A stretch of DNA of 64,000 nucleotides. Origin: Dysidea avara (taxonomy: Eukaryota; Porifera; Demospongiae; Dictyoceratida; Dysideidae). The position numbers and the translations under genes were made by a program. The DNA lies in NCBI RefSeq assembly GCF_963678975.1, contig NC_089279.1, positions 25,778,004-25,842,003 of the forward strand, written 5' to 3'. Under the pieces are notes generated by a model that had not been told where the DNA came from, made no database searches, and was given only the letters and a program-made list of their open reading frames with translations. Positions 12,101 to 22,905 of the stretch are shown here, in pieces. How positions within the stretch are numbered: the first letter of the stretch is position 1; each line of letters opens with the position of its first letter.

Positions 12101-14698
12101 CCAGGACTATCTATATGCTTTTTGTGATGCTTGTGCAGGGGACCTTATGCTAATTCTAAAAATTTAAACTCAATTTTAGCCAAAATTAGTACCAAAATCA
12201 TTTTCAAAGTCAAGTTTTTAAAATTTCCTTATAGACCTTGTATTGAATTTTCATAAGCATTTACAAATTTTAGTCAAACTTATCTCACAATGTCCAGTTT
12301 TCAAATTTCATTAGGAGGCAGTTTAAAACTAGTTCTCAATATCTTCCAGTGTTTGAACAAATTTCAGTCAAAATTGTCACCAAATTCAATCTCAGAACCT
12401 CAATTTTTCAAAATTTCCTTTGGAGGTGGGGAGGGAGAATGCCCCCAGACCCACCTCTAGAAAGCTCATGCTTCTGGATCCACCCCTGAGACACATACAT
12501 GTGAAGGTTTCACTTGCTCATAGCACACTAAGCATAGTGTCCATTGGGAAGACAAGGAATTATATTGTTGGATTGGGAAGTCTTGGATAATGTAGAATGT
12601 GTATTTTGACACCCTCCTGAAGCTTTTCTTTTCAACAACATTGACACCACTTCTGAAGCCTATTGGTAATCAATAGGACTTTCCACTTCATATTATCAAG
12701 CTGAATGTATCTTTAGACATGTATTGCAAGTTAAAATCAGATCTCATGCTACTATCAGCATATGAGACTAATATATTGGCAGTCACTTTATATAGTTTCA
12801 GCTTCTGTGCTGAAAGTGTCAGCCTTAGCGTAAGCGATCGAATGTCGACTGGTATCTTATGTCGATCACAGGTGTATTTAAAGTCGAATACTGAAATTAT
12901 GAGGAGCTGCCTGAATATTCACTACGGTAAGGATAGTTGGAGACAAGAGCTCTAGAAAGAATCCTAAGAAGTGAAACAGGCCCCCAAGGAATACACGAGA
13001 ACTCTATCATATCCTGGATTCCAAATAAGGAAAATGGCAATCGAGATGCTATAACATTATGGAACGAACCTGAAATCACACTCTGGATGCATAAACAATG
13101 AAATTGTAGCCAGTAATGGCACTGTCGTCCGTTTGAGCCATGTTACAACAGTGTTGAAACCGGGTTGGGTCATCCGGGTCTGACCCGGTTTACAATTTAT
13201 CCGGGTCAGACCCGGATTGGATCACGTGAGAAACGAAATTGTTCGTTTGACGACATGGAACTTATAAACGCTATCGCGTAGCTCTTTCGTGAGCCACGCC
13301 CACTTATCACATTACCAACATATGCTCAGTCACGCCCATTTGTTAGTAAGTGCAGTATGTAGCACGAAACTGAGGGTATCTATGGTGAGGGGTAGCTATT
13401 GTCAGTAGGTGAAGACCTTTTTTTTTTGGTCTTCAACCTACAGCTAGGCTGAAGTTGCAATATTTACTCAACACGAGTCGAACGCTCAAAATGTAGACTC
13501 GTTCGCTCGCTCGAGACTAGCCGAAACACGTCTCGGCTTTAATTAATCCGGGTCACACCCTGGTCAATCCGGGTCAAATCCAGGTTTGACCTGGATTGCT
13601 ATCCGGGTCAGTGGGTCATCCGGGTCAGCAGTAGTGACCCGGTTTCAACGTTGTGTTACAACACTAGATAAGGTCTTTTTCGTGTTTCATTTCACTACTT
13701 CGTTACCACATGGTTGTTACAGACAATACCATATATGGATAATGATCTTGAGAATTGTGGAGTCCGATAGTATCCATTAGTAATCTACTCCGTAAATGCA
13801 GTTACTATGGCAAAGGAAAAAACCGAGGGTGGTCGACTTAAAGATATTGAATAATCTATTATGGTCAAGTTAAAATACGCGTGGTCGACTTTTGATATAG
13901 AGGGAATGAAACCAAAACTGTCTTGACTACTTTTTGCCGGTTAGTTAAGTATAGGCGCAGATTCTACTTACACTTGCAGTGATGTTAAACTAATAAGCTT
14001 TGCCATAGGTTGAATGATATTAGCTTCGTGGAGTATAATTGAATAGTGGTCGACAATCGATCGCTTACGCTATGGAATATGAGGTAACCAGCAATAATGC
14101 AGAGATGTTAACCTGCAGACATAAGCAATTACATGCTCTCCCACTTGAATTGTTAGTGTATTTACAGAGCATTCCTAAAGGGTCACAAGCAGAGTTTATC
14201 AGTAACCCTGGCAACCTTGCACCAACAAGTCTAGCTTTATATTCAAATAGCTGGCACCATAGATAATGATAGCTACGTATCTATGCTGGTACATGACGAA
14301 TTAGAGTTTTGGCCACCCATACCTGGAGCAGCACACTGCTGCAATAATCCCATGAAGCTTCTTGCTTCCATATCGTTTCGGAATCTCATCCCTAAATTGA
14401 TCCTGTCCATTCCATTATTTGTCACTTGTAAGAATCCCTCATCCGTTTGCTTCACTGATATCGATACAGTGTTAGTTTGGTAAATAACCTAACGAGTGAT
14501 ATCGTAATACTATCAGGATAAGATGGTGTATAGTACCTGTCCGTCTTGCTTGCAGTATAACACATGGCCTCTTTCATTTTCTATCAGTTGTATTTCACAC
14601 CTGCGACTGTCACCGTTGATGAAATTTACCCAGCCGCCTTGTTGACTAACGAACAATAATGCGTCGAAACTAGCCCTAATTCTTCCAGAAGTGTTCAT
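6149..14698 (-). CDS. RBCK1-like: HOIL-1/SHARPIN-like RBR E3 ligase, copy A
   Basis: Twelve exons splice in frame into 836 codons plus stop: 14698-14537, 14488-14323, 11612-11298, 11247-11100, 10870-10768, 10713-9877, 9821-9640, 8681-8573, 8293-8171, 8123-7968, 7918-7772, 6211-6149. All junctions are GT-AG and phases match. Residues 1-110 look like a PH/EVH1 fold ([14 protein letters not shown], then [20 protein letters not shown]), as in SHARPIN. Residues about 215-262 resemble the LUBAC-tethering helices of HOIL-1/SHARPIN. The UBL spans about 264-345 (LRVTIE to IYLFIS). Residues 349-520 are Q/Y/P-rich. The NZF is 521-548 ([21 protein letters not shown]). RING1 starts at C614, then IBR, then RING2 with KKDGC, where Cys793 matches the HOIL-1 catalytic Cys460. 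HOIL-1 ligases work with HOIP and add ester-linked ubiquitin. Human HOIL-1 is 510 residues and lacks the PH-like domain. The start is the ATG opening exon 1. A 54-bp intron splits the UBL. Confidence 0.93.
8756..9620. mobile_element. hAT-like element in intron of HOIL copy A
   Basis: The ends are CAGGGGCGGATCTAGG and CCTGGATCCGCCCCTG, a TIR typical of hAT elements, and both are followed inward by G or C runs. AACCC flanks both sides. The equivalent intron of copy B (about 53520-53555) lacks the 865-bp insert, so insertion postdates the A/B duplication. No transposase frame was seen. Confidence 0.8.
11717..12488. mobile_element. Degraded hAT-like element in intron 2 of HOIL copy A
   Basis: The left end CGGATCCAGGGGGG and right end CTGGATCCACCCCTGA are inverted. 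The left tip has lost its CAGGGG. Copy B runs uninterrupted through the same flank (about 55870-55895, CCAGACATGTCCATGTGAAG), giving the empty site. The inside is non-coding. Confidence 0.65.
12828..14070. mobile_element. TA-flanked TIR element in intron 2 of HOIL copy A
   Basis: Inverted ends GCGTAAGCGATCGA and TCGATCGCTTACGC continue into GTCGAC on both sides. TA lies on each side (12826-12827 and 14071-14072). The empty site in copy B reads GCCTTATGGAAT (about 59569-59580). A TA duplication suggests a Tc1/mariner-type transposase. The 1243-bp body has no recognisable transposase and contains a second nested element. Confidence 0.75.
13151..13652. mobile_element. Nested element with CCGGGTC repeats
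   Basis: The ends GTGTTGAAACCGGG and CCCGGTTTCAACGTTG are inverted. TGTTACAACA occurs directly on both sides (13141-13150 and 13653-13662), consistent with a target duplication of about 8-10 bp. The subterminal DNA is rich in ATCCGGGTCAGACCCGG-type palindromes. It sits inside the TA-flanked element. Confidence 0.65.
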
Positions 14699-15240
14699 CG
14701 CTTATGCACGCTTAGAAGGTGTAACTTCGCACTTTTTTTCTAGGAATTTGAAGAGGGAATTCCCAGCTGTTATACGTCGTTTGCGCGAAAACTAGGGTTC
14801 TTCGAGCATGTCCATCCGAACATACCCTGTAACAGACATTAATGGTAACACTTTCTCCCCTCTACGATCTTGTTGTCTAGTTATTCTACACAATAAGGCG
14901 GCTCGTAAACTTTATTTTACACGTATGACCTGATATAGACATGGTTCAAAGTCTGATGGAGGAAATGACGCAATATTGATTTTGGCTCCACCTTCATTAC
15001 CACATTGGCTGCCCATACGACTAGAGTCTGTGATAATACATTTAGTCTAACCACAACAAAATATGCAATTCATGTATTCACTTCTGGAAATGTAGCTAGC
15101 CATTTAGCTATATCATAAACAGGTGTCTTCAAATACTAGAACCTGCTATCAAAGCATTCTCCACACAATCATAGTATTAAAAAAGTTCATTCTGGACCTG
15201 CAGCAAATACAAAGATAGTGTCGGTACACATATACATACT
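14699..15240 (-). promoter_or_regulatory. 5' flank of HOIL copy A, shared with copy B
   Basis: This block is homologous to 60712-61245 upstream of copy B. Both keep TTTGCGCGAAAACTAGGGTT about 80-100 bp before the ATG. Conservation stops abruptly at ACATATACATAC in both. It is the likely promoter region because it directly precedes exon 1. The TTTGCGCGAAA word resembles an E2F-type site, which is inference only. Confidence 0.4.
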
Positions 15241-15246
15241 AATGTT

Positions 15247-15475
15247 GTTCCAGTTCTCAGTACTGGAACTAAAATAATTCCAATTTCTACCCTTTTTATT
15301 CCAGTTCCAGTTCTAGAACTAGAACTGGAACTGGAACAATAATTTTGCTTTTCTTAAGACTGGAACTGGAACTAGAGCTATAATTTTACTTTCTTCAAGA
15401 CTGGAACTAGAACTAGAACTATAAAGAAATTTTATCTAGTACTGGAACTAATACTGGAACTGGAATTGGTCATAA
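15247..15475. repeat. Hexamer-like repeat around GGAACT/AGTTCC
   Basis: Tandem and inverted variants of CTGGAACTAGAACTGGAACT. It begins exactly where the homology between the 5' flanks of copies A and B ends, so it probably marks an insertion or rearrangement point. Confidence 0.6.
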
Positions 15476-15993
15476 CCATACAGCTTTTGCCAATGAGATT
15501 TTATGTTCTTATAAGACCAGAATTTATCTGCTGACAAAAGCACTTAATGTAGTATATAACTTCATAAAAGATGTATGTATTACAACCATGTATACATCAA
15601 TGTGCTAAAAACTGCTTGAAACAACTGATTAGCTATAATATTAGAACAGAATGCAAAATGCTGGCTCAGTTACATGTTATGTCTGGTTCAGTGTTTGATA
15701 ATTACATGTAGCTACAAGTCTTTTAGTACCACCCCATAGAGTGTTAGGGTTATACTAGTTGTTAGTGTAATAATGCTGATAAGTACTATACAGTATTGGC
15801 TACATACTATACAGTATTAGCTACATAATTACAAATGTGTCACGTGCGATCACGTGATCACACTAATATTACAAAGTTGTGAACTCTCTCCTCTTGCTGT
15901 TTTAAGTGGCTATCAGTGCTTCTTGTTGTGTTTCATGGCTGAAAATGGTAAGCTGGCTGTTCTGGTGTACCTAGCTATAAATCTATAGTTGTA

Positions 15994-16621
15994 TGTGACT
16001 GTCTCTGGGAAAACCGGTCTTATCGCCCATTTAAAAGTATCGGTTTTAAATATTCTGTGTGTTGTAGCTGGCCAATGGTGGTAGCTACGCATACCAAATT
16101 TTTACACGTCTCACAACAATTTCTTACCTTCCTGATCATCCACTGAAGAAGTAGTCAACAGCTAAGTTTCCCGCCATTTTAGATAGTTTTTAAACCGAGG
16201 TTGTCTGTATCAGGCGAGCTCCAGAAGGTGGGAGGCAGGGACCCTAGAAGGCGGGCAAGATGGTGTTCAAAAATTGAAAAGAAACGCGCTGGGATGAATT
16301 AGGCCTAGTTATAGGCCATTCATGGCTCAGAACTGGCTAAAATGTAAGGAAATTTACAGCACAGGTCATTGTCCAACACCACGGAGCTGTACAGCCACAC
16401 ACAGCCATCTCCTGGTTGGCCAGGGCTCCATCAAGACCCCAGACCATTCGTACGGCTCGCCACTGTGCTCTAAAAAAGCAGCCAGCAAAAGCAGACCACT
16501 TTACTCTGGTCGACTGTGGCAGTGAAACTTGATAGTGCATTCATTAAGCTTTGTGTTTATGTGAAAAAAATCAAACTTCCTGTCTTGGGCGATAAGAACG
16601 GTTTTCGTAGATCCAGTCACA
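15994..16621. mobile_element. TIR element with TGTGACnnnnTCTGGGAAAA ends, copy 1
   Basis: The left end TGTGACTGTCTCTGGGAAAA continues to GGTCTTATCGCCC, and the right end is its approximate reverse complement. The interior matches the element at 47417-47980, including the ACACCACGGAGCTGTACA block. Both are non-coding copies of one family. Confidence 0.7.
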
Positions 16622-16896
16622 TTTGGTGTTGAATATACATAGCTTGGCTGTAGGTTACTAATCAGTGAGAAGTAAATTTTACAATTAATATGGTCATTTA
16701 AAATACGAAAATACTATTAAAAACCTGCTCTGATAAAACATTTACTCTACTTTTGATATGCAAAAAATACAAGGGAATCTGAGGAACATAATTCTCACTG
16801 ACCAGTATAAAAGTTGCATACACAAAGAATACCAAATATAACTATAGCACAGCATTTAGCTTCACAATTATAATAAAGAAAAGTCAACTCCTTTAC

Positions 16897-18048
16897 CATT
16901 TCTTGCAGATACTTGATGGTGTCGTGTTCAGTAACAAACAAGTAGATTGGAATGGGACCATCATCTGGGAACATCTCTCATTCTATTGCAACACATAACC
17001 TACAAGTGAAAAAAGACACAAAGTCCATTATGTACTACTACATTACCAAGTGTTAGACATTTTGTTGTCATGTTTTGCTTATAGCACATATATAACCCCG
17101 AAACTCTCTAATAGAGCAGTCAGGGAGATAACAGTTGTCCAATCACTGTGACTGGATAAGAATGGAAGCAAATGTTTTTAATACACAATTTTCAAGTGTG
17201 TGTATTGCAGTCTAACACCTTGTCATTGTAAAGGTACATTGTTAATTGACAGGGAAAAACTACATAGATAAGATCTGCTAAAGATATTGGAAGCAATAAT
17301 CATTTCTTTGGTGATGCATACTTACTTTAAAAAACTCCATCCACCAACTGGTAAAAAGACACAGAAAAGTCTCTCTGATTCCTCTTAGCCTCAACTAGTT
17401 CCTTCACTACCACCTTAGCATAATCAACATCACCTTCAAACTGATCTAGAGCTGCCTCCAAGTGTTGACCATAACTCTCTATAACCACACAACACCACAT
17501 GATATCACAATACAGCAGTACAATACTTAATCAATCAACACATACTAGAATTTTACAAAAAAAAAACATATTAAAGAAATTAATCTGGTACTTAGCATTT
17601 AACTAGTTTCACACATGTGTGACATTCCTTGTTCTCACAGCCTATCACCCACTCCTAGCTATTACAGTACACAGTGTACTTAAACTTGCCTTACACTACC
17701 ACACTTTATTTTTACTGACTTACCCAGCTCCTGCTGTGATTTGATTAATGGTCTCTTAGGGTCCTAGTCCCATTACACTTGATCTTGGCACCTCTTATAT
17801 TCCACCTCTAATGGTGGGCGGGGCTGGCTGCCAAGCCACACCCCTAACTGGCTGTGGACCACAGTCACATTGCAAGTCATCTCTAACTCCACTTGGTGGT
17901 ATATACTGATCCTGTCTTCTAACATATTGTTCTTGTGGGTAGGAGTTGGGTCCATTAGGTGATCCCCTGTGGTTCCCTCCAGCAAATGTTGTGAACTCAG
18001 AATGATGGGAGGATGGGGTAGGTCTACCAGTAAGCATACTAGTAGGTC
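16897..18048 (-). pseudogene. HOIL-like copy C, decayed fragment (exons 3-5)
   Basis: Three exon-like blocks match copies A and B in order: exon 3 (18048-17724), exon 4 (17478-17326) and exon 5 (16999-16897), with splice sites still recognisable. Exon 3 loses frame after the [16 protein letters not shown] block and regains it at PLIKSQQEL. Exon 4 is 153 bp instead of 148 and ends in a stop. Exon 5 has an in-frame TGA where A encodes Arg (ERE). No UBL C-half, NZF or RBR exon follows on the left. The PH-like exons were not found on the right. Confidence 0.85.
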
Positions 18049-18999
18049 CTGAAAGAACAAGATAATACGTACACAATCTTTCTTCACAACAGAACATGTG
18101 TTTAAGACATAAAAGCTTTGCTGCATGTCTATATTATGCCTGCTTTCATCATTACCAGTTCAGCATGCACACACTCTGAATAAAAAAAAACACTTAATGT
18201 GGAGAAGTATATCACTTTACATAGCAACTTGCATACAGCCACACATGGAATTATAGAAACCATAACCACTGAATAATACATAATGCTAACCCTTCTTCAC
18301 CTTTAAAAATCATGCAATAAATACTTTGCACTCGATGGTCAGCAAATTCTGCAGTTAGTTACTAAAATTCCTACACGTCATGTAATAGAAACAAATAATC
18401 ACAGGATACCATGTACAATGTCGTGTATGGTTCTGTATAACACAATTTTAAAGGTGCCAATTACAGTAACGGAATGGCAACAAAAAAACATTGAGTGCTC
18501 CATTGAAAGTTATGATCCTAACAGAGAAAACATCATGGTAACTCCAATGCTCAACGAGACACCTGTTCACCTGCCAACATAAAATTGCTGCCAATTGAAC
18601 CACCATCAACAATCAAGTCAATCATTTTTGGGTCATTTCCAAACTTAAATTAGTTTTTCTTGACACAACATCAGTATCAACCAACTTAGTCCATACTGAT
18701 ATGATATTTAATGTATTTTATTTTTACAAAAAGGTTAGCCTACTGGGTCCATAAAACAAGAAAAGGTCAATGTGGTTTTGTCCTGAAAAGAGACTACATG
18801 GCCATGCAACCTCTTGTGCACCCAAGGCAATCATTTGGACAAGGTAGGTTTGCAGGTTAACAGCCATCTTCCAGTTGGCTATGTTTGCTTATTTGCCTTG
18901 ATTTTACCGGTCTTATTTCTTTTCTACAAAATTAACAAACAGGTTTGTGAATGAACAAACATATTCACATTGTTTTTGTTTTGCTTTTAATACAAGTTG

Positions 19000-20120
19000 A
19001 AAAACATAGTGTAAAATTGTTGCTTCCGTAAATAAAATTATCAATATTGGTCAGTTTCTAATAGATCCTTTTACAGCCACCATGAACCAAAAGTATGCCT
19101 CTTCTCTGTCTGTTGTTTCCTGTAGTCTTGTGGAACTCGCATAACAAAGTAAGGTACTCATGTTTGCACCGGAGCAGAAAAGCTGCAGTGTAAAGGCTAG
19201 CTGCTTAACCCTTTTCTCAATGCTTGTGTCCTCCCAAATGTTGGATCTACAGCTTCATCCACTTATAAGGAACAGAAGTGATTCTTTGAGGTGAGCTGAA
19301 GTGATTGGTTCATTATCTACTACATCACATGAAACATGAGTAAGTGATTGATTATTCAGTGTTGCTTCAATCTCGACAACTGGTGTTCGAAGCATGTGTA
19401 GTGATATGTGAGCCCTGCTTAATACTATCTTTAATGACACCTTTGTAATCAACCTCTCCCAAATACCTCCGTACCACAGAACACATTTTGGGATACATTT
19501 CCACAGCATACCTTGTCTACCGGGCTTTCTTCAATGCTTGAGATGCCAGCAATTGCTGACAACTCCTCAGTTGCTGAAAGATATGTAGAACCATTATCGG
19601 AGATTACTACTTGCGGTAGAGACTTGCGGCTTACAAAATGCTATAGAAGTAATGTGTAGGTGTAGCGATCTGTGATAACTTCCAAATGAATCCCTGGTAG
19701 TGGCACAAGTGAATAAGCGAATACACCTTCTGCTCACTGTGATTCTGTTGTGCATTATAGAGCTCCCATGATCTCAACACCTATCAGTCACAGTAAAATT
19801 AATGGTGCCTGTACATGCTGCTGGCTGGGTAAGGTTTACCAATGTGCCGTCTACAGGTGGCGCAGTGCCGTAGAAGTATTCTGATGTACTGCCTGGCTGT
19901 TGGTATCCACTAATTGCTGTTAGGGTGCTGTTCACTCCAGCATGAAATTTTATCATGAGCACTGTATAGAATCAAAGATGTGAAGGGATGCTTGGGAATA
20001 AGTAGATTGGGGAGTTTGGCCAACTGATCAAGTGGAGCATTAGGGATTCTACCCCCACAGCGGATGAAGCCATCCTTGTCTAGGAAAAGCCTAAATTGTC
20101 ACACTAGTGGTAATCAGTTA
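19000..20120 (-). mobile_element. BEL/Pao-type LTR retrotransposon pol remnant
   Basis: Reading the minus strand across frames gives an ordered series of integrase motifs: FIRCGGRIPNAPLD, HAGVNSTLTA, TARQYIRILLRHCATCRRH (HHCC zinc region), IHLEVITD, SLPQVVISDNGSTYLSA, VEIEATLNNQSLTHV, and YLTLLCEFHKTTGNN. This is the order of BEL/Pao integrase and its C-terminus. Frameshifts and stops separate the blocks, so it is dead. LTRs were not identified. Confidence 0.8.
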
Positions 20121-20813
20121 GTTGATGATTGTGAGGTAAGATTAGCCATTTTCTTCTAACAGACTTCCAATCAACAAGCTTTTACCCAATGCATCCTTAG
20201 CATTGTATAGTTCCTCATGAGTGAGCGGTCCACACTCTTTGTTATTATAGGATTCCTTAAATTGGCCAGGATCTATTGACAAAAGCAGTAACAATATCAA
20301 GATTGCTAAGTCTATGCTATGGTTGGCTGAATTACTGTATCCCAGACTTATGATGTGGAGATTCTGCAGCTAGGGATAAAGTCTTCAACAATGGCTGCAG
20401 CTACAAGCAGTGATAGATGATGATAGTGTCCACGTAGGTCATTTTCATATATGTTTCCTAGGGTATAATCACTATATATTTCTCTTGTGCATGCAGCTCA
20501 GTTTTTGCTGCTGTTGTTTGTTGTTGCTGCTTGCTTTACACTAAAACTCAAGCAACAGCATCAATAGCAGCAATATACAAAGACAGTTATAGCAGTATAG
20601 ATTCATGGCATGGGTACTTTCCTTGGGTAAATGCTATCATTATCCCTATGTACATTAGGTTTGCAGTTAAATGCATTTAAACAATACACATATACATGTA
20701 ATTATTTAAAGTCTATGAGTCATATCATCATGTAGAAAAGCACAATGATATTGTTCTAATACTATAAATGCTAAGGCAATGAACACTTCATAGCACATAG
20801 TAGCAGTATTACT

Positions 20814-22168
20814 CTAGTGACAGTTCCTACAATTAGGATGACACTTTGGCCCTTTCCAGTAGTTACCTGCACATTCCTACATGTATTAGATAACATGGTG
20901 ATTCTACTTATATTTACATAATTAGGAGTACTAGTAAATTATTAATTTAAAATGAAGTAGGGTTTCGGCAGTGGTAAAAAGTGGAACTCTAGGAAAATGG
21001 GAACAGAAAGCGGGAACGAGAACGATCAATGGAAAATGCGATCATCATGTCAATGTACAGGTTAGATTTTGCAGCACAATGCTTCTTTGCAGCATTGTTG
21101 GATCTCTCTGCTAAAACAATCAAAACACTCTAATAGAGCAGTCATTTGCATTATAATACTCTAATAGAGCAGTCAAGAATGTTTTGTTACCTATCCCACC
21201 AGGGACCTGTTGTGAATTGATGGACTATAGCTTAAGTAAACAGACTATAGCAAGTTATCAACATTGAAAGTTAGTTACCTCTGATTTCAAAAGATTCAAC
21301 TATTAAACATGAAGAGATTTACAAAGTATTCTAATCAACTGACAGTGCCTATGTATAAGAATACAAGAAAGTTGTACTTGTAGTCTCAGGATGAAAATCA
21401 CATGGTGGCATGTGTATGAGTCAAGCTGATGTGGCTCCAACAAGGAGACCCAGCGGGACAATATGAACAGTCAGTCATGCATACGAGTCCTCTTGGAGTC
21501 TGAAAGTAGCAGGTGCAGTTTCCAAAGCCTACAATAGGCACTGTCAGTTAGCTAATCAGAATACTTTGTGAACCTCTTAATCTGTTTATATACTAAGATG
21601 TTTATGATTTCAAGGGAGTTGTTAGCTTTCAGTATCGATCCCTTGGTATTGATAACTTAATTATACCTAATTATAATCTATGACAGCTATAGTCCATCAA
21701 TTCACAGGCTATCAATGTGGGTCTCTGGTGGGATAGTTAACAAAACATCCTGGACTGCTCTATTAGAGTATTTGTAATGTAGGTGACTGCTCTAGTTTCG
21801 ATCATTTTGGCAGAAGGATTCAACGTGTTACAAAGAAGCAAATAGCCTCGGCTAAAAATAAGACTTTGGTATCAATTGTTGCTATAAAATGAATGCTTTA
21901 TATTAGTTTTGGCTTCACCAAGTTTGAATTTTTTTAATTTAATAGTGCAAGATTCATGCTTTTGTCTGGCATACGCTGCTGGTGCATTGAAATATAGCAC
22001 AGTCTTTTTTATGTACCTCAAGCATTTTCTAAATCTCTTGTACTGCCTTGTCATTAGCTGCCTTAAACCTCAAGTCTTCCTGACATTATAGTTCATCTCA
22101 GGATAATGGATGGCTTTACACAATAAGTAATTTCTCTTGGTGCACACTGGACAGTCAAAATCATTTAC
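20814..22168 (-). pseudogene. HOIL-like copy E, decayed 3' fragment (exons 10 and 12)
   Basis: Exon 12 (20876-20814) ends in [14 protein letters not shown] and stop, nearly as in copy B, but its GCGC is changed to ECAG. Exon 10 (22168-22017) begins [13 protein letters not shown] but is 152 bp instead of 156, so it shifts frame after HYPEMN. The exon 11 that carries the catalytic RING2 cysteine is missing. A foldback element occupies part of the space between the two exons. No upstream exon was found to the right. Confidence 0.85.
21115..21805. mobile_element. Foldback element inside HOIL copy E
   Basis: The left and right halves are inverted over most of their length. ACTCTAATAGAGCAGTC, ATGTTTTGTTA, CTATCCCACCAG and GAATTGATGGACTATAG occur on the left, and their complements occur on the right in reverse order. 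The inner part (CTGACAGTGCCTAT near 21340, complement near 21540) is inverted too. No coding content. Confidence 0.7.
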
Positions 22169-22713
22169 CTACAAACACTAGTATGTATAAACACATGTAA
22201 TTATACAGTTTGGCTAATAATTTTGCTATCTGCTGAGTGACAATATGATTTTATTGATAGAATTCGAGTCAAGTCTTTACACATCAATATATAGCAGTGT
22301 GCAGTTTATGTATTATTTCTCCTTGTATTCATTCATAAACCTGTGGAATGGCCCAGATCCTACGTACTTGCTCTTGTTACCTAGTAGTAACCCTGTGCAC
22401 TTCCAAATTAGATACCCCAGAGACAACACTTCCCCTTCACAGGAGTGGTGGAGAAAGCTAAAGAGTGAGGGGGCCAACTTTGAAGCATACAACAGCTATA
22501 CCATTTTGTGGGGTCTGGAAGCAAGCCCCCAGGAAAAATTTTGACTACGATCACCCTTGGTTACTTAAGTAGCCACCAAAGATGTAAAATTCAACTGTTC
22601 TATTAGAGTGGTTGTCTGCTCTATTTGAGTATCTCAATCTTTTGCTACTAGCATTGACCAATAGAGAAGTACTTTCAAATTTACAGTGTATTAGATATAA
22701 AGGCATCAAATGG

Positions 22714-22905
22714 TCACTCACTCACTCACTCACTCACTCACTCACTCACTCACTCACTCACTCACTCACTCACTCACTCACTCACTCACTCACTCACTCA
22801 CTCACTCACTCACTCACTCACTCACTCACTCACTCACTCACTCACTCACTCACTCACTCACTCACTCACTCACTCACTCACTCTCTCACTCGCTCACTCA
22901 CTAGC
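22714..22905. repeat. (TCAC)n microsatellite
   Basis: About 190 bp of uninterrupted 4-bp repeat, slightly degenerate at the right end. Related short GTCA runs occur at 7615-7650 and 23190-23220. Confidence 0.97.

Noticed and set aside
13586-13780. Small frame over the CCGGGTC region
   Set aside because: It crosses the end of the nested element and has no similarity to any protein I recognise.
19774-19962. Small minus-strand frame resembling a secreted or receptor exon (GVNSTLTAISGYQQPG)
   Set aside because: Another frame across the same DNA gives the BEL/Pao integrase zinc region (TARQYIRILLRHCATCRRH), so it is a frameshifted retroelement piece.
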